Shown one piece after another: positions 34,827 through 43,714 of a stretch of DNA of 64,000 bases (positions within the stretch are counted from its first letter, which is position 1; each line of letters begins with the position of its first letter). A program made the translations under genes and the position numbers. The stretch covers positions 62,001 through 126,000 of the forward strand of contig OZ252008.1 in NCBI GenBank assembly GCA_965246995.1. Reading direction: 5' to 3'. The notes beneath the pieces were generated by a model. It was not told the origin of the DNA. It did not search any database and was given only the letters and a program-made list of their open reading frames with translations. The stretch is from VXRJ01 sp965246995. Its GTDB lineage: Bacteria > Acidobacteriota > Vicinamibacteria > Vicinamibacterales > UBA8438.

Positions 34827-37010
34827 CTACGGTAGCGCGTAGGCCGCCAGCGAGCCGGGGAACCCGGTCTGGATGCTGCCGACCTGCACGACGATGTACT
34901 GCTTGCCCTCGTGCAGGTAGGTCATCATGCCGTACTGGCCGGGAGCCGGAAGCTCGACGCTCCCGCGGATCTCACCGGTGTACTTGTCGCGGCCATGCAG
35001 CATCGACGGCGCGTCGGGGACAATCTGCCGCGTCCCCTCGCTCAGGGAGCGGGTCTGCACGAGCAGGTCGCCGGTCACCATCTGAATCGAGAAGCCGGCG
35101 CCGCCGGCGTTCGGAATATCGATGCCCGCGAGCCGCGGATTGTCGCGGATCACCTGAGCCGTCTCTCCGACCGGTAGCGACCAGGCCTTCTCCCCGGTAT
35201 TCATCTGGTACGCCGTGAGCTGATTGTCCATCGGCTTGTAGAGCCGCAGGCCGTCGAGGGTCGGCAGGCCCGTTACCGAAACGAACGGCTCCTGCTCGGG
35301 GGTGGGCCGGTGGAAGCCGCCCGGCAGCCACGCGGCGACCGTGGTTCCCGTGGTGGGGGTCGAATTGGGGGTGGCGCCTCCGGGGCCGGGCCGCGCGTAG
35401 TCCGGATCGTCCTCGTCGACGCCGCCGGTCGGCCGCATGAACGACCGCGCGTTGCAGGTGCGGCGATGCGAATTGAACATCATCCCGGTGCTCGGGTCGG
35501 CGACCGGCGGGTGCGGAATGACGTTGCCGCCGCCGAGGCAGCCGACGTTGTTGTAGAAGTCGTTCGTGTGGTTCTGCGGAAGTGCCGGCACATACAGGCC
35601 GCCCACGCGGTAGTGCTCGAGGATCCTCAGTGCTTCCTGCTTCAGCTCCGGCGTGTAGTCGATGACGAATTCCTCGGTCAGGCCATTCAGCACAATGGGG
35701 TCGACCGGCTCGGGCCGGGTCGGATACGGCTGCCGCGGCGACGTGTAGTTGCCCGGCACCTCGGTCTGGATGACCCGCCGATCCTCGATCGGCCAGATTG
35801 GCTCGCCCGTCTCCCGGTTGAAGGCGAAAACCAGTCCCTGCTTCGTGTTCTGGATCAGCGCCGGAATGGTCTCGCCGTCCACGGTCAGATCCATCAGCAT
35901 CGGCGGGGTCGGCAGGTCGTAGTTCCACTGATCGCTACGGTGGATCTGGAAGTGCCAGCGGCGCTCCCCGGTCCGGACGTCCAGCGCGAGGACGCAGCCC
36001 CCGAACAGGTTGTCGCCCGGCCGGTGTCCCGCGTAGCTCTGGATGGTCGAGGCGTTCGTCACCAGATAGACGAGTCCGAGTTCCGGATCGGCCGACGCCG
36101 GCGCCCAGGTCGACATGTCGCCCGACCACTGCCACGCGTCGTTGTGCCACGTCTCGTGACCGAACTCGCCCGGGCGCGGGATCATGTGGAACTTCCAGAG
36201 CACTTCACCGGTCGCCGCATCGACCCCCATCACGTCGCCCGGAACGTTCTCGATCCGCGTCTGCCCGTAACTTGGCTGATGGCCGACCAGGACCACGACG
36301 ACGCCGTTCACCACGATCGGCGGCGACGAGCTGGTCACCATCCCCAGTTCGCGCGGAATGCCGTAGCCGGGGTCGTAGCTGGCGGAACGATCCTGCCAGC
36401 GCCCCCAGTCCTCGACGAGCGGCGGGATCAGGTCCAGCCCGCCGCTCTCCGGAAACCCCTCCAGCGGGACCGCCCTTCCCCAGTTCTCGAGCGGTCGCCC
36501 CGTCTCGGCGTCGAGCGCCCAGAGGAAGAAGGCGGGGCTCGTGACGAAGATGACGCCGCGGCCGTTCACTTCCGCGTAGGCGACACCCTTGCCGTAGGCC
36601 TGACGCGGCGAGCGCAGGTGCCGGACGGTTTCCGGCTCGCGGAACGTCCAGAGTGTCTCGCCGGTCGCCGGATCGATCGCCACCACCTGCCGGCGGGGCG
36701 AGGCGACCGTGTAGAGGACGCCGTCGACGTAGATCGGCGTGGCGCGGTTGAAGTAGTCGAGATTCGGACCGAAGTTGTCTCCCCGCCAGGTCCAGGCCAC
36801 CTCGAGGTCGGAGAAGTTGCCACCGTTGATCTGATCGAGCGACGAGGAACGCGTATGGCCCACGTCGCCCCCGAGGTAACGCCACTCGCCGTTCTCGGTC
36901 CCGGTCAGGCGCTGTGCCTGCGCGGTGGCCGCGGCCAGCAGCGCGACGGCGAAGACGCCGGCGAGGACTCCGATGCGGGCGGGGGTCTGCGATCTGAAGA
37001 ATCCAGGCAT
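34827..37010 (-). CDS. PQQ-dependent dehydrogenase, glucose/glycerol-type quinoprotein
   Basis: 727 residues with a signal peptide (AVALLAAATAQAQ) and an eight-bladed PQQ propeller: WRYLGGDVGHTRSSSLDQI, NRATPIYVDGVLYTVASPRR, IDPATGETLWTFREPETVRH, SSPPIVVNGVVVVLVGHQPS, NDAWQWSGDMSTWAP, and YGMMTYLHEGKQYIVVQVG. It belongs to the longer branch that includes quinate, glucose and glycerol dehydrogenases, but it lacks the membrane anchor of those enzymes and appears to be soluble in the periplasm. It shares the strand and a 90-bp spacer with the downstream-named gene at 37100, which is transcribed first. Confidence 0.84.
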   Translation of the reverse strand: MPGFFRSQTPARIGVLAGVFAVALLAAATAQAQRLTGTENGEWRYLGGDVGHTRSSSLDQINGGNFSDLEVAWTWRGDNFGPNLDYFNRATPIYVDGVLYTVASPRRQVVAIDPATGETLWTFREPETVRHLRSPRQAYGKGVAYAEVNGRGVIFVTSPAFFLWALDAETGRPLENWGRAVPLEGFPESGGLDLIPPLVEDWGRWQDRSASYDPGYGIPRELGMVTSSSPPIVVNGVVVVLVGHQPSYGQTRIENVPGDVMGVDAATGEVLWKFHMIPRPGEFGHETWHNDAWQWSGDMSTWAPASADPELGLVYLVTNASTIQSYAGHRPGDNLFGGCVLALDVRTGERRWHFQIHRSDQWNYDLPTPPMLMDLTVDGETIPALIQNTKQGLVFAFNRETGEPIWPIEDRRVIQTEVPGNYTSPRQPYPTRPEPVDPIVLNGLTEEFVIDYTPELKQEALRILEHYRVGGLYVPALPQNHTNDFYNNVGCLGGGNVIPHPPVADPSTGMMFNSHRRTCNARSFMRPTGGVDEDDPDYARPGPGGATPNSTPTTGTTVAAWLPGGFHRPTPEQEPFVSVTGLPTLDGLRLYKPMDNQLTAYQMNTGEKAWSLPVGETAQVIRDNPRLAGIDIPNAGGAGFSIQMVTGDLLVQTRSLSEGTRQIVPDAPSMLHGRDKYTGEIRGSVELPAPGQYGMMTYLHEGKQYIVVQVGSIQTGFPGSLAAYALP

Positions 37011-37040
37011 GATGGGTCCATTCTAGGCGCTTGCGCCGTA

Positions 37041-37085
37041 GAAGTTTCGCGCCAGCGAAACTTCCAACGCGCCCGCAAGGGCGCG
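37041..37085. repeat. Two adjacent hairpins between quinoprotein genes
   Basis: GAAGTTTCGC and its complement (37041-37050 and 37055-37064) form a perfect 10-bp stem around GCCA. Four bases on, CGCGCCC and GGGCGCG (37068-37074 and 37079-37085) form a 7-bp stem around GCAA. They lie between the stop of the gene at 37100 and the start of the one ending at 34827. No T-run follows on either strand, so they may stabilise or pause the transcript rather than terminate it. Confidence 0.6.
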
Positions 37086-37099
37086 CTAGCGGGGCACTC

Positions 37100-39159
37100 T
37101 CACGGCTCGACGGTGATCTCACCGACCGCCCACGGATGCTCCGTGCAGTGGTAAACGAACGTGCCCGGCTCGTCGAAGGTCACGACTCCCCACGTCGCCG
37201 GGAGAAGGGCGCCGGTGGTCCAGCTCCCGTCGCGCGCCGCCACGGTGTGCGGCATCTCGCCATTGTTGACGAACCGGACGCGCGCCCCGGCCGTCACCAG
37301 GGAGCGCACCGGGTTGAACGCGTGCTCGTCAATGGCATAGCGCCGGCCGCCCACGGACCAGGAGGGGTTCTCCATGAGCGTCGCCGTCTCGATCTCGTCG
37401 GTCGCGCGCGGGGCGGGGCCGGACGGTGCGAGGTCCGCCCAGGGATCCGCCGGCGCCTCGCCGCGTGCGGCGACGCCGCCGCCGAGGGCGAACGCCCACA
37501 GCTCGCGACCCATCGTAATCGCGATGAACTGCTCGCCGTCGAGCTCGTACGCCGCGGCGGGCCCCGGCCGCACCCGGGCACCGGTTTGTGTCGTCTGGAA
37601 GGCCCAGACGCGCGCGCCGGTCCGCGCGTTGTAGGCCTCGACCTGGCCGCCGGGCGAGCCGCGGAACATCAGGCCGCCCGCGGTCGTGAGGGGCCGCTCG
37701 TGCCGAGCAGCGGACTCGGCACCTCCTGCTTCCACACCACCCGGTTGGTCTGCGGGTCGACGGCGGCGATGATGCCGATGGCGTCCGGCAGGCTGATGTG
37801 GCCACCGCTCGGGCGCGACAGCCACGGATCCGCGAAACGGCGGGCGCGCCCGACGTGGGCGTGCCCCTGCGCATAGATGTACCCGGTCCCCGGGCTGAAG
37901 GACATCGGCGTAACCCGCACGCGCGGAATCGGCGCGCCGGGCGCCACGACGGTGTGGCCGTCCGCCGAGGGCGGCGTGTACGTACTGCAGCTCAACTCGA
38001 ACGGGGGCGGCACCCGGTCGCGCCAGAACGTGCAGTCCGGCAGGATGCTCTCGGCTCCGACGGGAAACGGCTGGGTCGGCGCGGTGTGCAGGAACGCGTC
38101 CTGGGGCACCTCTCGCTCTTCGATCGGCACGAGCGGCTCGCCGGTCTCGCGATCGAACAGGAAGAGGTAGCCGTCCGCCCGCATCGCGGCCAGCGCCTTG
38201 CGCGGCGCGCCGTCCACTTGCGCGTCGTAGAGCAGCAACGGGGTTGCGATGTCCGCGTCCCAGACGTCGTGCCGGACCACCTGGTAGTGCCACCGCCGCT
38301 CACCGGTTTCCATGTCGAGCGCGAGCACGGAAGCGGTGAACAGGTTGTCGCCGGCCCGGATCTCGCCCCCGAACATCGGTACCGGGTTCCCGGTCGAGAA
38401 ATAGACCAGACCCAGCTCGGGATCGACGGTTCCGACCAGCCAGACACCCCCGCCGCCGAGCTGCCACGTCTCGTTATCCTGCGGCCAGGTATCGTGGCCG
38501 AACTCTCCCGGCCGCGGCACGACGAAGAACGTCCACTGCGTCTCGCCGGTCGCCGCATCCAGCGCGATGACGCGCCCCTGCCCGCCGCTGTCACCGTTGG
38601 CCAATCCGACGAAGACCTGCCCGCGCGCATACATCGGCGCCGTGGTGACGCCCTCGCCCTCCCGTCGCGGCTCGCTGCCGACGGAAGTGATCCACGCCAG
38701 TTCCCCGGTGTCCAGGTGAAGCGCGATCACCTGCGCGCTGCGGAGGCCGGCGAAGACGAGGCCCTCTCCCAGCCCGACGCCCTGCCAGGACGGGACCATC
38801 AGCGGGTCGTCGCTCGGCGGCTGCCAGCGCCAGACCGTCTCGCCGGTCCGGGCGTCGATGGCGAACACGTTGGCCCCGGCCGTCAGGTAGAGGACGCCAT
38901 CCTGCATCACTGGCGTCGCCCGCGATGCCGCGCCGCCCGGAAGGGCCATGACCCAGGCGCCGCCCAGCCGGCCGACGGTATCCAGGGTGATGTCATCGAG
39001 GGTCGTGTAGCGTGAGCTTGACCAGTTCCCTCCGACCAGCGGCCAGGCGCTGGCCGGATAGCCACTGCCGCCCTCCGGATCCTGTCCCTGCACGCCGGGC
39101 GGCAGGACCGCGATTCCGGCCGTCAGCGCGACGGCAAGTCCCCACTGAAGTCCACGCAT
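37100..39159 (-). pseudogene. PQQ propeller-cupredoxin fusion, paralogue B, one-base frameshift
   Basis: The first 490 codons (signal peptide, then GGNWSSSRYTTLDDITLDTV to QEVPSPLLGTSGP) match paralogues A and C. The frame then fails and stops at 37669. The next frame continues the homology without a gap (TTAGGLMFRGSPGGQVEAYN) through a complete cupredoxin (MPHTVAARDGS, FVYHCTEHPWAVGEI) to 37100. The break is at a C-run on the coding strand (37690-37693), where one C is missing compared with the expected GGC-CCx-CTC. It is either a real inactivating deletion or a homopolymer sequencing error. Corrected, the product would be about 686 residues. Confidence 0.8.
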
Positions 39160-39196
39160 GACGCCCTCCTGACAGTCGAGTGTAGCCCGGGACCGG

Positions 39197-39202
39197 TATA
39201 AT
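39197..39202 (+). promoter_or_regulatory. -10-like element upstream of the secreted protein gene at 39248
   Basis: A consensus TATAAT stands 45 bp upstream of the ATG at 39248, in the divergent spacer next to paralogue B. No good -35 hexamer is found at the standard distance, so support is moderate. Confidence 0.35.
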
Positions 39203-39247
39203 CGACGGCAACTCGTCCACCGGCGCCTTTCGAAGCGGGGTACTCAG

Positions 39248-40249
39248 ATGCGCAAAACATGCTTCGCCGCGTTCCTCGGTTTCGCACTCGCGCTCACATT
39301 CGCAGCTTGGCCAGCTCTCGCCCAATCGGGCGGCGGCGATATGCCGATGCGAACCCCCGACGGGCATCCGGATATCTCCGGCCTCTTCACCTTCCGGACG
39401 TTGACACCGATGCAGCGTCCGTCCCAGTTCGAGGGACGAGAGACGCTCGACGCCGAGGAGGCCGCAGCGTTCGAGGCGTCCGAACGGACGCGTCAGAACC
39501 GTGATCTCTTCGACCCCGAGACGGGAGCGCCGAACGCGGGATACCAGTCGCGCGCCGCCGGGGGCGTGCTCTCGTACAACGAGTTCTGGTACGAACGGGG
39601 CGTCGAGCTGACCTCGGACAAGCGGACGTCGCTCATCATCGATCCGCCCGACGGGCGGTACCCTCCGCGGACCGAGGCGGCCCTGCAGCGAGACCAGGAG
39701 CGGTCCGCCTACCGTCGGGAGCACCTGTACGACTCGTACGAGAACCGGGGCCTGGGCGACCGCTGCATCATGTTCGGGAAGTCGGGCCCGCCGATCCGGC
39801 CCGGGGCGTACAACAACAACCTGATGATCTTCCAGACGGCCGACAACGTCGTGATTTTCACCGAGCAGGCGCGTCAGGCGCGGGTCATCCCGCTCGACAA
39901 CACGGAGAAGCCACAGTTCGAGCAGCTCGCCGGCGTGTCGCGCGGACACTGGGAGGGGGAGACGCTGGTCATCGAGACCACGCAGTTCCGCGATTGGGGG
40001 AACGGGCGGACCGGCCCGAACGTGCACCTGGTCGAACGGCTCACCCGGGTTGATCCCGATACCGTTGCCTACGAGTACACCGTGACCGACCCGTCGACGT
40101 ACACCGCACCCTATACGGTCATGTTGCCATTCCGGCGGACCGATGGCCCGATCTTCGAATACGCCTGCCACGAAGGCAACATCGGGCTGCACGGCATCCT
40201 GGCCGGGGCGCGGAAGCTCGAGCGTGACGGGCGCGAGTTGCGTCCCTGA
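39248..40249 (+). CDS. Secreted protein of unknown function (paralogue 1)
   Basis: 333 residues with a signal peptide (FLGFALALTFAAWPALAQ). The mature protein begins RTPDGHPDISGLFTF and has conserved-looking blocks: SYNEFWYERGVELTSDKRTS, LIIDPPDGRYPP, GLGDRCIMFGKSGPP, YNNNLMIFQTADNVVIFTE, SRGHWEGETLVIETTQF and GPIFEYACHEGN. The closest relative in the window is the next gene. I recognise the pattern as a widespread secreted family but know no activity for it. The blocks of charged and aromatic residues suggest a beta-rich enzyme or binding protein. Confidence 0.7.
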   Translation: MRKTCFAAFLGFALALTFAAWPALAQSGGGDMPMRTPDGHPDISGLFTFRTLTPMQRPSQFEGRETLDAEEAAAFEASERTRQNRDLFDPETGAPNAGYQSRAAGGVLSYNEFWYERGVELTSDKRTSLIIDPPDGRYPPRTEAALQRDQERSAYRREHLYDSYENRGLGDRCIMFGKSGPPIRPGAYNNNLMIFQTADNVVIFTEQARQARVIPLDNTEKPQFEQLAGVSRGHWEGETLVIETTQFRDWGNGRTGPNVHLVERLTRVDPDTVAYEYTVTDPSTYTAPYTVMLPFRRTDGPIFEYACHEGNIGLHGILAGARKLERDGRELRP

Positions 40250-40317
40250 CCCGTCGAGTTCCTGCGTCGTCGCTTGTCCGACGGATCGGCGTGTCTTCTC
40301 AAGTGAAGGAGTCCGTG

Positions 40318-41379
40318 ATGAATCGTCTTTCCTGTGTGCATGTCGGGTTGGGCGCGGTGGTCTTGGCGGCATGCGTCATCCTGGCGCCGGTCGCGGGGTG
40401 GTCCCAGACGGCGGCGGAGGAGGATTGGGTATCGCCCCGGACACCGTGGGGCGACCCTGATGTCGGCGGCGTCTGGAACAGCTCCACCGTAACGCCGCTC
40501 CAGCGTCCGGAGGAGCAGGCCGGCAAGGAATTCCTGACCGAGGAGGAAGCGGCGGCCATCGAGCAGGGCGTCGTCGACGCCAACGCCCGCGCGAACGCGC
40601 CCAGTGTCGTTCGCACCGAACCCCTGCCGGTAGGTGGCAACGTCGGCGGCTACAACAGCTTCTGGCTGGATCGGGGGACGACGGTCGTCCCGACGCGGCG
40701 CACGTCGCTCGTCATCGACCCGCCGAACGGGCGCCTGCCCGCGCTCACGCCGGAGGCCGAGGCGTACATCACGTCGCCGGAGCGGCAGCGGCTGAAGGCG
40801 GTGCGGGAGGGGATGGTGCCGGCCGACTCTTACGAGCAGTTCGACTATGGCGACCGCTGCATCTGGTATCGCGGCGTCCCTTCGCTGCCCACCGCCTACA
40901 ACAACAACTACCACCTCGTTCAGACCGAGGATGTCATCGCGATCGTGCAGGAGCACATCCACGACGTCCGCTTCATTCACCTCGACGGCCGCCCCGCGAT
41001 CGACGATCGCATCAGTCAGTTCGGCGGTCATTCGCGCGGACACTGGGAGGGCGACACGCTGGTTGTCGAGACGACCCACTTCGGCGACCGGGCCTACCTG
41101 TTCTCGTCCGGCCCGGGACCGCAGGGCGGCACGAACTGGGATCTCAGCCCGGCCCTGCGGGTCGTGGAGCGATTCACCCGCGTGGGACCCCGGACGCTCG
41201 ACTACGAGTTCACGGTGGACGATCCGAACGTCTGGACCCGCCCGTGGACCGGGTCCTCACCGTGGGCCCGCGGCGACGGACCGATGTTCGAGTACGCGTG
41301 CCACGAGGGCAACTACGGGATGCAGAACATCCTCGCCGGCTCGCGCGCCGAGGAGGCGAGGGTCAGGGATCGACGGTAA
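40318..41379 (+). CDS. Secreted protein of unknown function (paralogue 2)
   Basis: 353 residues from ATG 40318, with GAAGGAG 9 bp upstream and a signal segment (LGAVVLAACVILAPVAGWSQ). It repeats the block order of the gene at 39248: GDPDVGGVWNSSTVTPLQRP, NSFWLDRGTTVVPTRRTS, LVIDPPNGRLP, DRCIWYRGVPS, YNNNYHLVQTEDVIAIV, SRGHWEGDTLVVETTHF and GPMFEYACHEGN. The two probably arose by tandem duplication. Its last 17 bp overlap the 3' end of the convergent paralogue C gene, so the C-terminal end is shared with the antisense coding strand. Confidence 0.7.
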   Translation: MNRLSCVHVGLGAVVLAACVILAPVAGWSQTAAEEDWVSPRTPWGDPDVGGVWNSSTVTPLQRPEEQAGKEFLTEEEAAAIEQGVVDANARANAPSVVRTEPLPVGGNVGGYNSFWLDRGTTVVPTRRTSLVIDPPNGRLPALTPEAEAYITSPERQRLKAVREGMVPADSYEQFDYGDRCIWYRGVPSLPTAYNNNYHLVQTEDVIAIVQEHIHDVRFIHLDGRPAIDDRISQFGGHSRGHWEGDTLVVETTHFGDRAYLFSSGPGPQGGTNWDLSPALRVVERFTRVGPRTLDYEFTVDDPNVWTRPWTGSSPWARGDGPMFEYACHEGNYGMQNILAGSRAEEARVRDRR

Positions 41380-43444
41380 TCTCGGCGATCGCCCAGGGGT
41401 GCTCCTCGCAGTGGTAGAGGAACGTGCCTGCCTGGTCGAACGTGACGTAGACCGACATCGCCGGCGCCAGCGTGCCGGTCGTCCAGCTCCCGTCGCGCGC
41501 CGCCACCGTATGGGCGACCTCGCCATTGTTCTGGAACCGCAGCCGGTCACCGGCCGCCACCCGCGTGCGCACCGGGTTGAATGCATGCTCGTTCAGCGCG
41601 TTGCGCCGGCCGCCGTACGACCAGGAGGGATTCTCGACCAGCGTGCCGGTCTCCACCAGGTCCGTCGCGCGCGGCGGTGGACCGATCCAGCGGACCAGAT
41701 CGTCAATCTCCCCCGGGACCGCCGGTCCCCGCGCCGGAACCTCCCCGTCGAGCGCGAATGCCCAGAGCTCGCGTTCGAACGACGCCGCGATGTACTGCCG
41801 GCCGTCCACCTCGAAGGACATAGCCGGGCCGGGACGCTGCCGGGTCCGCGGCGCGCCCGCCTGGAAGCCCCAGACCTGCTCCCCGGTCCGCGCGTCGTAG
41901 GCCTCGATCAGACCGTCCGCCGCCGCCCAGAACATCAGTCCGGTCGCGGTCAGTAGCGGGCCGCTGGTCGAGAGGCGCGCGCCACGGAACTCGTTCTTCC
42001 AGACCACGCGGCCGGTCCGCCCGTCGACGGCGGCCAGGATGCCAACGGACTCGGGGAGCGTCAGCCGGAGGTAGCCGCTCGCCCGGTTGTCCGAGATCCA
42101 GGGATCCTCGAAGCGGAACGCGCGGCCGACATGCCCGCGCCCCTGGGCGTAGATGTAGCCGGTCTGCGGCGAGAACGCCATCGGCGTGACGCGCACCATC
42201 GGGATCGGCACGCTCGGCGCGACCACCGCATGTTGATCGATTCCCGGCGGCGTGTAGGCGCTGCAGTTGAGCGTGAACGGCGGCGGCACCCGATCTCGCC
42301 AGAACGAACAGTCCGGCAGGATGCTCTCGACACCGACCGGGAACGGCTGCGTCGCCGCGGTCAGGAGGCGGTCGTCCTGCGGCACCGGCCGGTCCTCGAG
42401 CTCCACGATCGGTTCGCCCGTCTCGCGGTTGAAGAGGAAGAGATAGCCGTCGGCGCGAATCGCGGCGAGCGCCGGCACCGGCTCGCCGTCTATCTCGGTG
42501 TCGTACAGCAGGACCGGTGTCGCGATGTCGGCGTCCCAGATGTCGTGGCGCACGACCTGGTAGTGCCAGCGGCGCTCGCCCGTCTCCATATCGAGCGCGA
42601 GAACCGATGCCGTGAACAGATTGTCGCCCGCCCGGATCTCGCCGCCGTACATCGGAACCGGATTGCCGGTCGAGAAATAGACCATGCCGAGGTCGGGATC
42701 GACCGTCCCGACCAGCCAGACGCCGCCGCCCCCCACCTGCCAGATGTCGGAATCCTGCGGCCAGGTGTCATGGCCGACCTCGCCGGGGCGGGGCACCACG
42801 AAGAAGGTCCAGAGGACTTCGCCGGTGCGCGCATCGAGGGCGTGGACCCGTCCCTGTCCCCCGCTGTCGCCGTTCGCGAGGCCGACGAACACCTTGCCGC
42901 GCGCGTAGATCGGCGCCGTGGTGACCGTCTCGCCTTCCGCCTGCGGAACGCTGCCTACCGGGGTCGCCCAGACCAGCTCCCCCGTCTCCTGATCGAGCGC
43001 GGCCACTTCCGCGCTCCGCAGTCCGATGAATACGTGGCCGTCGCCGAGGCCAACGCCCTGCCAGGACGGCACGCGCTGCGACGCGGGGTCCTCCGCCTGC
43101 CAGCGCCAGATCGGCTCGCCGGAGCGCGCGTCGAGGGCAAAGACGTTTGCACCCCCGGGCATATAGATGACACCGTCCTGCACGACGGGCGTCGCGCGCG
43201 ACGAAACGCCGCCCGGAAACTCGGCCACCCAGGCGCCGCCCAGCCGGTCGATGGTGTCGGGGGCGATCTGGTCGAGCGTCGTATAGCGGGAACTGGAGGT
43301 GTTCCCGCCCGCAAGCGGCCAGTCGGCAACCGGATAGCCCTGACCCGGTTCCGGCGCCTGTCCGACCAGGCCCGCCGTCAACGCGAAGACCCCCGCTACA
43401 ACCACCGGAATTGCTATCCCGAATCGAAGGTGTGATCTGCTCAT
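41363..43444 (-). CDS. PQQ propeller-cupredoxin fusion (paralogue C)
   Basis: 693 residues. After a signal segment (AIPVVVAGVFALTAGLVGQ) the propeller reads WPLAGGNTSSSRYTTLDQI, VFALDARSGEPIWRWQ, DTWPQDSDIWQVGGGGVWL, FSTGNPVPMYGGEIRAGDN, ALDMETGERRWHYQVVRHD and QTGYIYAQGRGHVGRA. The C-terminal cupredoxin has VAHTVAARDGS and FLYHCEEHPWAIAEI. It is intact and closely parallel to paralogues A and B over its whole length. It diverges from the cytochrome oxidase operon across a 270-bp spacer. Expected role: periplasmic oxidation of an alcohol or related substrate, with copper as the built-in electron exit. Confidence 0.83.
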   Translation of the reverse strand: MSRSHLRFGIAIPVVVAGVFALTAGLVGQAPEPGQGYPVADWPLAGGNTSSSRYTTLDQIAPDTIDRLGGAWVAEFPGGVSSRATPVVQDGVIYMPGGANVFALDARSGEPIWRWQAEDPASQRVPSWQGVGLGDGHVFIGLRSAEVAALDQETGELVWATPVGSVPQAEGETVTTAPIYARGKVFVGLANGDSGGQGRVHALDARTGEVLWTFFVVPRPGEVGHDTWPQDSDIWQVGGGGVWLVGTVDPDLGMVYFSTGNPVPMYGGEIRAGDNLFTASVLALDMETGERRWHYQVVRHDIWDADIATPVLLYDTEIDGEPVPALAAIRADGYLFLFNRETGEPIVELEDRPVPQDDRLLTAATQPFPVGVESILPDCSFWRDRVPPPFTLNCSAYTPPGIDQHAVVAPSVPIPMVRVTPMAFSPQTGYIYAQGRGHVGRAFRFEDPWISDNRASGYLRLTLPESVGILAAVDGRTGRVVWKNEFRGARLSTSGPLLTATGLMFWAAADGLIEAYDARTGEQVWGFQAGAPRTRQRPGPAMSFEVDGRQYIAASFERELWAFALDGEVPARGPAVPGEIDDLVRWIGPPPRATDLVETGTLVENPSWSYGGRRNALNEHAFNPVRTRVAAGDRLRFQNNGEVAHTVAARDGSWTTGTLAPAMSVYVTFDQAGTFLYHCEEHPWAIAEITVDP

Positions 43445-43544
43445 CGCGGCGGCCTCCTGCGGGTGCGCGGCGCTCCGTTCCGGCGTCGCGATCCGCGAGT
43501 GTAGCAGGTAGCAGGCGCGTCGTTTCCAACCGCGGGGAGAGCGG

Positions 43545-43574
43545 TTGCGTCGAGCGGCCGGGGCCGGATAGAAT
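43545..43574 (+). promoter_or_regulatory. Possible promoter of the cytochrome oxidase operon
   Basis: TTGCGT (43545-43550) and TAGAAT (43569-43574) are separated by 18 bp and stand 140 bp upstream of the ctaD start in the spacer between divergent genes. The match is fair, not strong; no operator-like repeat is seen in the rest of the spacer. Confidence 0.35.
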
Positions 43575-43714
43575 TCGCCCGGGCTGTGTGATTTAGTGCG
43601 GCCCGAGACAGGGATGGCCCCTCAGGCATCGGTCGTGACGACCGGCGCCGTCTGGATTTCCAGCGGACCGAGGGGTCCGGACAAGCATGAAGCTGTACGA
43701 AAGGAGTCACGACG

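Noticed and set aside
35310..37154. 614-codon open frame on the plus strand
   Set aside because: It is the shadow of the quinoprotein gene on the minus strand, which has clear motifs and a signal peptide; the plus-strand frame has none.
37669..37671. Second selenocysteine codon (TGA at the end of the first frame of paralogue B)
   Set aside because: The TGA is reached only after the frame shift; homology continues in another frame, so it is a frameshift and not recoding.
37100..39159. Two separate genes (propeller and cupredoxin)
   Set aside because: Alignment with paralogues A and C shows one gene broken by a single missing base; the second frame has no ribosome site at the join.
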